Of a DNA stretch of 7,768 nt, positions 1 to 6,901 are shown piece by piece. Source of the stretch: Oscillospiraceae bacterium (lineage in GTDB: Bacteria; Bacillota; Clostridia; Oscillospirales; Ruminococcaceae); contig CAAGDT010000197.1 of NCBI GenBank assembly GCA_900768675.1, positions 1 through 7,768 of the forward strand. Reading direction: 5' to 3'. How positions within the stretch are numbered: position 1 is the stretch's first letter; every line of letters begins with the position of its first letter. The notes under the pieces were generated by a model. That model was not told where the DNA came from, made no database searches, and was given only the letters and a program-made list of their open reading frames with translations. A program made the translations under genes and the position numbers.

Positions 1-1398
1 ACTCTTGGGGTTTCCGACTGGGAGGAGCAGGACTGCCCGAAGAAGAACCGCAGTATAGACGAAATTCTGGCGGATTTGGTGGACTACGCCTGCGAAAAGG
101 GGATTATACGGGATTCCGGAGCTTCAAGGGATTTGTTTGATACAAGGCTTATGGGGATTGTTACTCCCCGTCCCTCTGAGGTAAACAGGAAATTCCGCCG
201 CCTGTCATTGGAAAATCCTGTAACTGCAACAGACTGGTACTACGATTTCAGTGCAAAAACCAATTACGTTCGTGCAGGAAGAATTGCCCGTGATATCCGC
301 TGGACCTACGGCTGCGATTATGGCGTTCTTGATATTACCATTAACCGCTCCAAGCCGGAAAAGGACCCCAGGGATATTGCCGCAGCAAAAAACAGCCCTA
401 AGACAAGCTACCCCGCCTGCCAGCTCTGCATTGAAAATACGGGCTTTGCAGGAACTCTCACCCATCCTGCAAGACAGAATCTCCGTCCTGTGGAAATGCA
501 GGTTAATGGCGAGAAATGGTGGTTCCAGTACTCTCCCTACGGATACTACAACGAGCACTGCATAGTTTTCAACGATAAGCATATCCCCATGCAGATTGAC
601 GCAGCGGTTTTTGAGAAGCTTTTTGATATAATTGATACCTTGCCCCACTATTTTGTGGGCTCAAATGCAGACCTGCCCATAGTAGGCGGCTCGATTTTAA
701 GCCACGAGCATTTTCAGGGCGGAAGATATACCTTTCCTATGGAGAAAGCGCCCATTGAAACCGAATTTACTCTTGAAAAATATCCAAAGGTCAAGGCGGG
801 CATTTTAAAGTGGGCTATGTCCGTTATCCGTGTTTCCTGCGAGGACAGAAAGCAGCTTGCAGCCGCCTGCGACCATATTCTGAGAAGCTGGAGAAGGTAC
901 AGCGACACTTCCGCCGAGATTTACGCCGAAACCAACGGAACTCCCCATAATACAATCACGCCGATTGCGAGAAAGAGAAACGGGGTTTACGAGTGCGACC
1001 TTGTTCTAAGGAACAACCGCACCACCGATGACCGTCCCTTAGGACTTTTCCACCCGAATCCCACGCTTCACCATATTAAAAAGGAAAATATCGGTCTTAT
1101 CGAGGTAATGGGTCTTGCGGTGCTACCTGCAAGACTTGCCGAGGAGCTGCCCTTGCTGTCGGAAGCCCTTGTTTCGGGCAGGGACATCTCCGCCGATGAA
1201 AGGCTTGGCTGTCACGCAGACTGGCTCATGGAGGTAGCTTCCCGCCACAGCGATGCTAATGCCGAAAACGCCGAAGCAATAATAAAGCAGGAAATAGGCG
1301 CTGTTTTTGAGCAGGTTCTTCTTGACGCAGGAGTTTTCAAGCGCACGGAAGAGGGCAAAGCTGCATTTATGCGCTTTGTTGAGCAGGTGATATTATGA
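1..1398 (+). CDS. galT: UDP-glucose--hexose-1-phosphate uridylyltransferase, class II (Bacillus-type), 5'-truncated
   Basis: Leloir-pathway enzyme that transfers UMP from UDP-glucose to galactose-1-phosphate, giving UDP-galactose and glucose-1-phosphate in the cytoplasm. The frame is open from base 1, so the true start lies outside the window and the TTG at 76 is internal. There are 465 visible codons; class II GalTs are usually about 490-520 residues, so perhaps 25-55 N-terminal residues are missing. Numbering codons from base 1, the class II hallmarks are a CQLC pair (C140, C143), the stretch ENTGFAGTLTHPARQNLRP just after it, and SHEHFQGG with H235 and H237. H237 is in the place of the uridylylated histidine of the HPH motif in class I enzymes. 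The C-terminus appears complete. The stop overlaps the next start (ATGA, 1395-1398), which implies translational coupling to the SDR gene. A galK or galE upstream would be expected but cannot be seen here. Family assignment is secure from the motif set. Confidence 0.95.
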   Translation, partial: TLGVSDWEEQDCPKKNRSIDEILADLVDYACEKGIIRDSGASRDLFDTRLMGIVTPRPSEVNRKFRRLSLENPVTATDWYYDFSAKTNYVRAGRIARDIRWTYGCDYGVLDITINRSKPEKDPRDIAAAKNSPKTSYPACQLCIENTGFAGTLTHPARQNLRPVEMQVNGEKWWFQYSPYGYYNEHCIVFNDKHIPMQIDAAVFEKLFDIIDTLPHYFVGSNADLPIVGGSILSHEHFQGGRYTFPMEKAPIETEFTLEKYPKVKAGILKWAMSVIRVSCEDRKQLAAACDHILRSWRRYSDTSAEIYAETNGTPHNTITPIARKRNGVYECDLVLRNNRTTDDRPLGLFHPNPTLHHIKKENIGLIEVMGLAVLPARLAEELPLLSEALVSGRDISADERLGCHADWLMEVASRHSDANAENAEAIIKQEIGAVFEQVLLDAGVFKRTEEGKAAFMRFVEQVIL

Positions 1399-2156
1399 AC
1401 ATAGATTTAAGCGGAAAGAAAGCCCTTGTAACAGGCGGCAGCGGCGGGCTGGGAAGAACAATTGTGCGTACCCTTGCCGACTGCGGCGCAGACGTTGCAG
1501 TACACTATTTTTCCGACAGCAGAAACGCAGAAATCCTGCGTGATGAGCTGATTGCCACAGGAAGAAAGTCTGAGATTTTCAAGGCGGATATAACCGACCA
1601 AAGCAGCGTTGAAGCTATGCGGGCAGAGGTCGAAAAAAGCTTTGGTATGCCGGATATTCTCGTAGTAAATGCTGTTATCCAGTACGAATGGAAAAAGCTT
1701 TTAGAGCAGGACGTAAAGGACTATTACAGCCAGTTTGAAAGCTGCGTAATGCAGCTTGTCTATATGGCAAAGGCTTTTGTTCCCTATATGCAGAGCAGAA
1801 ATTACGGCAGGATAATCGTTATGAATACCGAGTGCGCTATGATGGCGGAGGCGGGCTGTTCCGCCTATACCGCTGCAAAGCGGGGACTTGACGGAATCGT
1901 GCGGGTGCTTGCAAAGGAGGTTGGCGGCTATAATATAACCGTAAACCAGATTGCTCCCGGCTGGACGATTACCGACAAGGAACGGGAAAGCGGAGTTAAT
2001 CCTGCTCCCGAATATGTTGCTTCCGTGCCGCTGGGCAGGCGGGGAACAGATAAGGATATAGCAAATATGGCGGCTTTTCTGGCTTCCGACCTTGCTTCAT
2101 TCACCACAGGCGCATTTATTCCCGTTGCGGGCGGCAGGATAATGCCAACGATTTAA
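1395..2156 (+). CDS. SDR-family oxidoreductase with a non-canonical catalytic tetrad
   Basis: Classical short-chain dehydrogenase/reductase of typical length (253 aa), with a single Rossmann domain expected to bind NAD(P)H. Visible landmarks are the dinucleotide-binding TGGSGGLG (residues 13-20), the active-site YTAAK (Y158, K162), and NQIAPGW (184-190), matching the family N-x-V-A-P-G segment. An ungapped comparison by eye with FabG, anchored on GRII (138-141) and YxxxK, puts T145 where the catalytic Ser normally sits and C117 where the tetrad Asn sits. The usual NNAG is VNAV (91-94). Activity may therefore be retained with altered properties, or the substrate may be unusual. The start ATG is inside the galT stop codon (ATGA overlap), with a weak AGGTGA 4 nt upstream, so translation is probably coupled to galT. 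Adjacency suggests, but does not prove, a role in sugar or sugar-derivative metabolism. The substrate is unknown, and a FabG-like acyl reductase cannot be excluded. Confidence 0.9.
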   Translation: MNIDLSGKKALVTGGSGGLGRTIVRTLADCGADVAVHYFSDSRNAEILRDELIATGRKSEIFKADITDQSSVEAMRAEVEKSFGMPDILVVNAVIQYEWKKLLEQDVKDYYSQFESCVMQLVYMAKAFVPYMQSRNYGRIIVMNTECAMMAEAGCSAYTAAKRGLDGIVRVLAKEVGGYNITVNQIAPGWTITDKERESGVNPAPEYVASVPLGRRGTDKDIANMAAFLASDLASFTTGAFIPVAGGRIMPTI

Positions 2157-2174
2157 TACAACAACCCATACAAG

Positions 2175-2213
2175 GCTTCCCGACAGGATTTTCCTGTCGG
2201 GAGCTTATTTTTT
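2175..2213 (+). terminator. Rho-independent terminator of the galT-SDR unit
   Basis: An 11-bp perfect stem (2178-2188 pairs with 2192-2202) closes a TTT loop. It can be extended at the base by two G-C pairs around a bulged T, and it is followed by TTATTTTTT. It begins about 20 nt after the SDR stop and separates the two transcription units. Confidence 0.93.
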
Positions 2214-2245
2214 GCCGATAATTGCCCCTTTTCTGCCTGTTGCTA

Positions 2246-2274
2246 TTGCAAAAACGGGCAAAATGTGATACAAT
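2246..2274 (+). promoter_or_regulatory. Predicted sigma-A promoter of the four-gene unit
   Basis: A -35 box TTGCAA (2246-2251), a 17-nt spacer and a -10 box TACAAT (2269-2274), with the TG of an extended -10 one base upstream (2266-2267). Transcription should start near 2281, giving a leader of about 100 nt before the ATG at 2382. The sequence right after the -10 is A/T-rich. No other promoter of similar quality was seen between 2214 and 2381. This is a consensus-based prediction only. Confidence 0.75.
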
Positions 2275-2381
2275 ATTATAAATATTATCATTCGATACGA
2301 CATTGAAAAGAACAGAGATATTATCGGCGCTCAGACTGAGCTGCAAAGAAAAGCAACTGCACACAAAAGAAAGGAAAATAT

Positions 2382-3425
2382 ATGGATAACAATAAAAAAC
2401 GCTGCGGAATATGCGGAAAGCCTATGGGCGAGGAGGACGACATCGTTTACTGCCCCGACTGCGCTACTCCTATGCACAGGGAGTGCTGGAATGAAACCCG
2501 CCGCTGCCCAAACGAGGATAAGCACGCTTCCGGCTACGACTGGAACAAGGAAGCAGAGGGCAGCTCCGAAAATAAGGAAGAGAACAAGGAAACCGCCGGA
2601 ACAGCTGTCTGCTGCGACATCTGCGGTAATGAGATAACCGATGATGATGATATAGTGGTCTGCCCGATATGCGCTACACCTATGCACCGTGATTGCTGGC
2701 GGGAAACCCGCCGCTGCCCCAACGAGAGCAGGCACGCTTCGGGCTATGACTGGAATGAGGAACACAAGCGGGAAGTCCCGCCCGAGGTTCCCGACCGTCA
2801 GGAGATAATCACCGATTTTTATAACCTTGCGGGCGCAATAGCCGACCACCCTCTCAAATCCAAGGAAACAGGGGAGGAGCTTACCTGCTGCGGCGTCAAG
2901 CAGTGGGAGCTTATCCACTTTTTAGGGGCGGATAAGTTCGGAACGCCAAGGATTTTTGCGGTGTTTATGAACCTCGCCAACGGCGGAAGAAAGCTTTCCC
3001 TTAATATTTTTGCAGGTCTTCTTATGCCCTGGTACCAGTTCTACCGCCGAATGACTGGTCCTGCTCTTATTCTTACCATTGTTGAGATTATTTTAAGCCT
3101 TCCCAGCACCTTTGCCATGTTCTACGGCAACGCAATGCTTTCTATCCCCAACTTTATCACAATTGCCAACGCTTTTGCGCTGATAAGCTTTGTGATAAAG
3201 GTTGCGGTGTTTGTTTTCAACGACTATATCTATATGAAATGGAGCGTTGGAAAAATCCTTTCTCTGAGGGAACGGTACAAGGAGGAGAGTAAGGAAACCT
3301 ACTCGATGGCTCTTGAACGTGCAGGAAAACCGGGTATGATGGGAATACTTGTGGCGCTGGGAATTTATCTTGCAATATTCTATATTTTAAAGCTTACTCT
3401 GCCGGCTCTCGGAATAGTTGGCTAA
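2382..3425 (+). CDS. Membrane protein with two tandem prokaryotic RING-like zinc domains and a DUF2628-like membrane region
   Basis: A 347-aa protein of unknown function. The N-terminal half holds two near-copies of a zinc-binding module (residues 8-55 and 78-125, 35 of 48 positions identical). Both have the same ligand spacing: C-x2-C-x12-C-x2-C-x4-H-x2-C-x6-C-x5-H. Ligands are C8, C11, C24, C27, H32, C35, C42, H48 and C78, C81, C94, C97, H102, C105, C112, H118. Each module ends in ASGYDWN. The pattern fits the prokaryotic RING family (Prok-RING_1-like). A charged linker (56-76) separates them. The C-terminal half has NIFAGLLMPWYQFYRRM (209-224 region), resembling DUF2628 proteins, then hydrophobic segments near 226-247, 257-280 and 317-340. 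There is no signal peptide, so the zinc modules should be cytoplasmic. The start is supported by AAAGGAAA about 6 nt upstream and by the promoter at 2246-2274. It is the first gene of the predicted operon. A role as a ligase, scaffold or assembly factor cannot be told from sequence. Confidence 0.9.
   Translation: MDNNKKRCGICGKPMGEEDDIVYCPDCATPMHRECWNETRRCPNEDKHASGYDWNKEAEGSSENKEENKETAGTAVCCDICGNEITDDDDIVVCPICATPMHRDCWRETRRCPNESRHASGYDWNEEHKREVPPEVPDRQEIITDFYNLAGAIADHPLKSKETGEELTCCGVKQWELIHFLGADKFGTPRIFAVFMNLANGGRKLSLNIFAGLLMPWYQFYRRMTGPALILTIVEIILSLPSTFAMFYGNAMLSIPNFITIANAFALISFVIKVAVFVFNDYIYMKWSVGKILSLRERYKEESKETYSMALERAGKPGMMGILVALGIYLAIFYILKLTLPALGIVG
2403..2546 (+). repeat. RING-like module, copy 1 of an in-gene tandem duplication
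   Basis: Codons 8-55 of the RING-membrane gene. The second copy lies exactly 210 nt (70 codons) downstream, at 2613-2756. All eight putative metal ligands and the segment CATPMHR are shared. Most differences fall in the loop between ligand pairs (KPMGEE versus NEITDD). Confidence 0.85.
2613..2756 (+). repeat. RING-like module, copy 2 of an in-gene tandem duplication
   Basis: Codons 78-125 of the same gene, same ligand spacing as copy 1 and 35 of 48 residues identical. The longest unbroken blocks shared are CATPMHR, ETRRCPNE and HASGYDWN. Divergence at the DNA level, including many synonymous changes, argues for an old duplication kept by selection and against an assembly artefact. Confidence 0.85.
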
Positions 3426-3447
3426 GGCTTTTAGTGCAGTTTGCGAA

Positions 3448-3453
3448 AGGAGG
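3448..3453 (+). promoter_or_regulatory. Consensus Shine-Dalgarno fixing a TTG start at 3462
   Basis: A perfect AGGAGG sits 8 nt before TTG 3462. The longer in-frame start (TTG 3441) would put this Shine-Dalgarno inside the coding region and has no ribosome binding site of its own, so 3462 is preferred. Confidence 0.85.
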
Positions 3454-3461
3454 GAAAACCG

Positions 3462-5510
3462 TTGCTTATTGAAAAGCTGAGAGCAATATACGACAAATAC
3501 GGGAATAAAGCGGTTTATCCTCCGCTGTTCTTATTTTTCCTTGCGCTTCATCTCTTAGGCTCCTATGGAATGGCTTACCCTGCGGTTGACCCTAACGAGC
3601 TTAGCGTTATTGCGGTTTCACAGTTCTTTATAGGAAAGAGCTGGACGGGAGTAATGTGCGCCTCCGACTACTATTACGGCTTTTTGCAGGCAATTCTCTA
3701 CATTCCCGCCATGCTGCTCTTCGACAGCCCACAGCTTCAGTACGCTGCGGTTATTTTCATAAACTCCCTGCTTGCAAGCCTTGTGCCTGTAATTGCTTAC
3801 GCAGTTTCATGCCGAATAAGGATAGAAAAGATATGGAAGCGGCTTGTTATCGCTTTTGTTGCAGGCGGCTACTGCTGCCTTTTTGCCCATACCAAATTTG
3901 CATGGACGGAAACGGTTTCCGTGCTGATGCCATGGATAATTATTTTGCTGACCTTCCGCTGTACCGAGTGCAAGGGTAAGGCGTCAAGGTTCTTTATGTC
4001 CATTCTCCTGGGCGTTACCTGCGCAGCGGCGCTTGCTGCCCATACAAGGCTTATTTCAATCGTTCTTGCGCTTGTAATCGCCCTTGTGCTTGACAGGGTC
4101 TTCTTCGGGAAAAAGCGGGTTTATATGTCCTGCTTCCTGCCCTCTTTTATCGTTGCAGGAGCCGCAGTCGCCTATATCTCCTACTTTTTGCAGCAGAATA
4201 TCTGGAGCTGCGCCGACCCTGCTCAGCTTAAAAATACCGCCGCAGAGTTTTTTGCGAACTTCGGCGAACGGCTTGCGGACAATGGCGCTGAACGTATTGT
4301 TTCTACCCTTTGCGGGCAGTTCTACTACTTCGTAACCTCAACCTGGGGAATCGGGGCGGTGTCCTTATGCCTTTTCGGGGCGGTTGTATCCGCCTGCATA
4401 AAGCATAAGCGCAAAAAAGAGCCACAGACCTATGACTCGGAGGTTTCCTTCTTCTCTTTTTTTGCCTTCTGCTCCGTTATACTTACGATTTTTTACAGCA
4501 CCATGTACCGCTTTGGCAGCGACGGCTTTTACACCTATCAGGACACCACAATGTTCGGAAGATTTCTCGACGGTGTAATCCCACTTGCTATGGTTTTCGT
4601 GCTGATAATGCTCTTTACCCACTCCATAAGCCTTAATAAGATTTTAGGTGCAGTAGCTGTTCTCGGGGTAATTTATCTTGCCTTTTCGGTAACTGCTGTT
4701 CCTGTTATAATGGAGTGCGAGGCTACGAGAATTGCGCCTGTGCTTGCCCTTTATCCCTTACGAATAGGTGCGGCAAGCGAGGAGCTTCTTACCTTTGACA
4801 GCCTGCTGCTCACTATGTCAATGACCTTCTGCGTTATGGCGGTGCTTATCGTTATAGTAAGCTGCGCTAAAAAGTACAGGTCGCTGATAATTTCCCTTAT
4901 TATGACTGCAATAACCGCTTATTCCCTTATCTTCATATCTGCGGTTTATCTTCCTATGTGCCGCAGCGAGTCTGTTGCAAAGAACACTTCCGTCTGCCGC
5001 ATATCGGAAAGCATATTCAATCAGGCGGGCGCTCCTACGGTTACAGCCTACAACCTGAGCCGCCACAACGCACTTATGCTCCAGTTCCTTAACCGCCACG
5101 TTACTGTGCGTGTAACCTACGAAATCGAGTCGATTCCGGAAAACTGCTTCCTTGTAATAAACAAGGGCGAGGACGTTACAGCTCTTGAAAACAGCCGCAC
5201 GCCCTTCCTGCTTGTGGCTGAAAGCGAGGATTTGCGGCTGTACGCCTACGGAGAAAGAGCGGTTGCTTATATGCAGTCGCAGAGCGCTTCGGAAAGCGAG
5301 AAGGAGTCGGAGCAGGAGGCTCTTATTCCCGAAAAGACTACTGCTGCAACCGAAACCTCTCCTCCCGTAACCACCCCCGCTGTAACAACTGCGCCTCCTG
5401 TTACAACAACAGAACGCACCCCGAAAATCTCAACCTACACCACCCCCGCAGTTATAACGCTGCCTGCCGACAGTATCGGTGACGACTATGACTGGGCGGT
5501 TATAGAGTAA
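3462..5510 (+). CDS. Polytopic membrane protein, GT-C glycosyltransferase-like, with a Thr/Pro-rich outer C-terminal tail
   Basis: A 682-aa protein using a TTG start. About a dozen hydrophobic segments are visible, roughly at 20-37, 74-87, 95-116, 127-143, 150-165, 178-194, 197-212, 222-243, 290-312, 330-346, 371-387, 393-415, 446-468 and 475-497. GT-C features are an acidic DPNE (43-46) in the first presumed outer loop just after TM1, a YYYG element (70-73), AHTR (193-196), and QDTTMFGRFLDGVIPLA (360-376). The last resembles the GRY-x-x-P segment often seen in lipid-linked-sugar transferases. These imply transfer of a sugar from a polyprenyl-phosphate carrier at the outer membrane face, but no specific family is certain. 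After the last TM comes a presumed extracytoplasmic region (about 500-600), a Ser/Glu-rich stretch (605-620), and a Thr/Pro-rich segment with PVTT-like repeats (624-668). The end is acidic (GDDYDWAVIE). It follows the RING-membrane gene by 36 nt. Acceptor and donor are unknown. Confidence 0.75.
   Translation: MLIEKLRAIYDKYGNKAVYPPLFLFFLALHLLGSYGMAYPAVDPNELSVIAVSQFFIGKSWTGVMCASDYYYGFLQAILYIPAMLLFDSPQLQYAAVIFINSLLASLVPVIAYAVSCRIRIEKIWKRLVIAFVAGGYCCLFAHTKFAWTETVSVLMPWIIILLTFRCTECKGKASRFFMSILLGVTCAAALAAHTRLISIVLALVIALVLDRVFFGKKRVYMSCFLPSFIVAGAAVAYISYFLQQNIWSCADPAQLKNTAAEFFANFGERLADNGAERIVSTLCGQFYYFVTSTWGIGAVSLCLFGAVVSACIKHKRKKEPQTYDSEVSFFSFFAFCSVILTIFYSTMYRFGSDGFYTYQDTTMFGRFLDGVIPLAMVFVLIMLFTHSISLNKILGAVAVLGVIYLAFSVTAVPVIMECEATRIAPVLALYPLRIGAASEELLTFDSLLLTMSMTFCVMAVLIVIVSCAKKYRSLIISLIMTAITAYSLIFISAVYLPMCRSESVAKNTSVCRISESIFNQAGAPTVTAYNLSRHNALMLQFLNRHVTVRVTYEIESIPENCFLVINKGEDVTALENSRTPFLLVAESEDLRLYAYGERAVAYMQSQSASESEKESEQEALIPEKTTAATETSPPVTTPAVTTAPPVTTTERTPKISTYTTPAVITLPADSIGDDYDWAVIE
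5332..5467 (+). repeat. Low-complexity Thr/Pro-rich coding segment
   Basis: Codons 624-669 of the polytopic protein are dominated by Thr, Pro, Ala and Val, with PVTT/AVTT units at residues 635-638, 640-643 and 646-649. The composition resembles extracellular linkers and O-glycosylated stalks of Gram-positive surface proteins. The short run is followed by a non-repetitive acidic end. Confidence 0.7.
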
Positions 5511-5542
5511 TAATACTTTACTGCCGAAAGGAAGAAAGCAAA

Positions 5543-6898
5543 ATGCCCATAATAAAGAAAAAAAGCAAGGAGCTTGCCCCGGGAAAAACCCTTGTAATAG
5601 GCTTTTTCCTGATAATTATTGCGGGTGCATTCCTGCTCTGCCTGCCCTTTTCCGCTAAAAACGGGAATTTTACGGATTTTGTGGACTGCCTCTTTACCGC
5701 AGCCTCCGCAACCTGCGTAACGGGCATATCCGTAGTTGAAACCTACCTCCACTGGTCGATTTTCGGGCAGTGCGTTATAATGACCCTTATCCAGATAGGT
5801 GGACTTGGCTTTATCTCCCTTATCACGTTTTTCAACCTTGCAATAGGCAGAAAGCTTGGGCTTGTAAAGGCGAGCAGCGTCAGCAGCGATGTTACAATGA
5901 CGGGACTTGCCGCAACAAAAACCATTTTTACCCGTATCGTTCTCCTTTCCTTTGCCATGGAAACGGTGGGTGCTTTGGTGCTTATGATACGCTTTGTGCC
6001 TCTTTACGGCGGCTACGGTATCTTTATGGCGTTCTTTACAGCGATTTCCGCCTTTTGTAATGCAGGCTTCGACCTTATGGGAATTGAGGGTGCAGGCACA
6101 GGTCTTTCGGTTTTTGCGGGAGACCCGCTGGTGCTTATAACCCTTATTTTCCTTATCGTTATCGGCGGTCTTGGCTTTGTGGTATGGGAGGATATAATCG
6201 CATATCACCGCAGGAAGAAGCTGACCCTGCACACAAAAATAGTACTTATAGTAACTGCCGCTCTTATTGTTACCGGAACTCTTATCTACCTTGTGGTTGA
6301 GCTTGCTGAGCCTGAAATTTTCGGGGATTACAGCGTAGGCAAGAAGCTCCTCACTTCCTTTTTCGCTTCGGTTTCCGCAAGAACAGCAGGCTTCTGTGCA
6401 GCACCCCTGCCCACAGCAAACGCCTTTTCAAAGCTTTTCACATCAATGCTTATGTTTATCGGCGCAGCCCCCGGCTCAACCGCAGGCGGCATAAAGGTAA
6501 CAACAATCGCAATTATTGTAACCACCGCCTGGTCGGTTATAAACGGCAGGGACGAGGCGCAGATTATGAAGCATACCGTTTCAAAGCAGACGGTGTACAA
6601 GACCCTTACAACACTTTTCCTTGCCCTAATGTTCGTATTTGTGGGCTTTTTCGCCCTGCACTTATTAAATCCCGAATGGGACGCTGTGGATTCCCTTTTT
6701 GAGGCAATGTCTGCTTTCTCCACAACAGGCTTTTCAACGGGACTTTCCGAAGCCACGGGAACTGCATCAAAGCTGCTGCTTTCCTTTATAATGTTTGCGG
6801 GAAGAGTAGGTCCCGCTTCGCTTATGCTTATGCTTACTCCGGTTAGCGGCGGCGGAAAGACAACGATACTGCCCAAGGGCGAGATTATGGCGGGTTAA
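5543..6898 (+). CDS. ktrB: Potassium uptake channel subunit, KtrB/TrkH family
   Basis: Membrane pore subunit of a Ktr-type K+ (or Na+-dependent K+) transporter; 451 aa matches KtrB (about 445-460). The four P-loop selectivity filters of the 4 x M1-P-M2 architecture are visible: TCVTGI (57-62), CNAGF (172-176), RTAGF (280-284) and STTGF (393-397). Each carries the critical glycine (G61, G175, G283, G396). PGSTAGGIKVTT (310-321) corresponds to the glycine-rich intramembrane gating loop of domain 3. GRVGP (420-424) and the C-terminal KGEIMAG are also typical. ATG 5543 is preceded by AAGGA at 10 nt. The gene lies 32 nt after the GT-C-like gene and 3 nt before the methyltransferase gene. The cytosolic RCK regulator (KtrA/TrkA) that normally gates the pore is not encoded in this window, so it should be elsewhere. 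KtrB is more likely than proteobacterial TrkH/TrkG because of the shorter length. Confidence 0.95.
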   Translation: MPIIKKKSKELAPGKTLVIGFFLIIIAGAFLLCLPFSAKNGNFTDFVDCLFTAASATCVTGISVVETYLHWSIFGQCVIMTLIQIGGLGFISLITFFNLAIGRKLGLVKASSVSSDVTMTGLAATKTIFTRIVLLSFAMETVGALVLMIRFVPLYGGYGIFMAFFTAISAFCNAGFDLMGIEGAGTGLSVFAGDPLVLITLIFLIVIGGLGFVVWEDIIAYHRRKKLTLHTKIVLIVTAALIVTGTLIYLVVELAEPEIFGDYSVGKKLLTSFFASVSARTAGFCAAPLPTANAFSKLFTSMLMFIGAAPGSTAGGIKVTTIAIIVTTAWSVINGRDEAQIMKHTVSKQTVYKTLTTLFLALMFVFVGFFALHLLNPEWDAVDSLFEAMSAFSTTGFSTGLSEATGTASKLLLSFIMFAGRVGPASLMLMLTPVSGGGKTTILPKGEIMAG

Positions 6899-6901
6899 TT
6901 T

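Noticed and set aside
76..1398. TTG at 76 as the galT start.
   Set aside because: The frame is open to base 1, there is no ribosome binding site before 76, and the family is longer than 440 residues.
2303..2324. Second possible promoter, TTGAAA followed by TATTAT.
   Set aside because: The spacer is only 10 nt, too short for a sigma-A promoter; the pair at 2246-2274 is far better.
2329..2341. Small palindrome GCTCA-GAC-TGAGC in the leader of the four-gene unit, considered as an operator or attenuator.
   Set aside because: Only 5 bp of stem, no U-tract and no alternative pairing partner seen; likely chance.
2214..2381. Leader considered as a riboswitch or small RNA.
   Set aside because: The transcribed leader is only about 100 nt, A-rich, and shows no known riboswitch core or terminator/antiterminator pair.
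2331..2918. Minus-strand open frame (195 codons) opposite the RING gene, with an apparent internal repeat.
   Set aside because: The repeat is simply the complement of the RING duplication; there is no independent coding evidence.
5486..6232. Long minus-strand open frame (248 codons) opposite ktrB.
   Set aside because: It is antisense to a gene with clear family motifs, its peptide is rich in Lys, His, Tyr and Cys with no recognisable domain, and it is explained by codon bias on the + strand.
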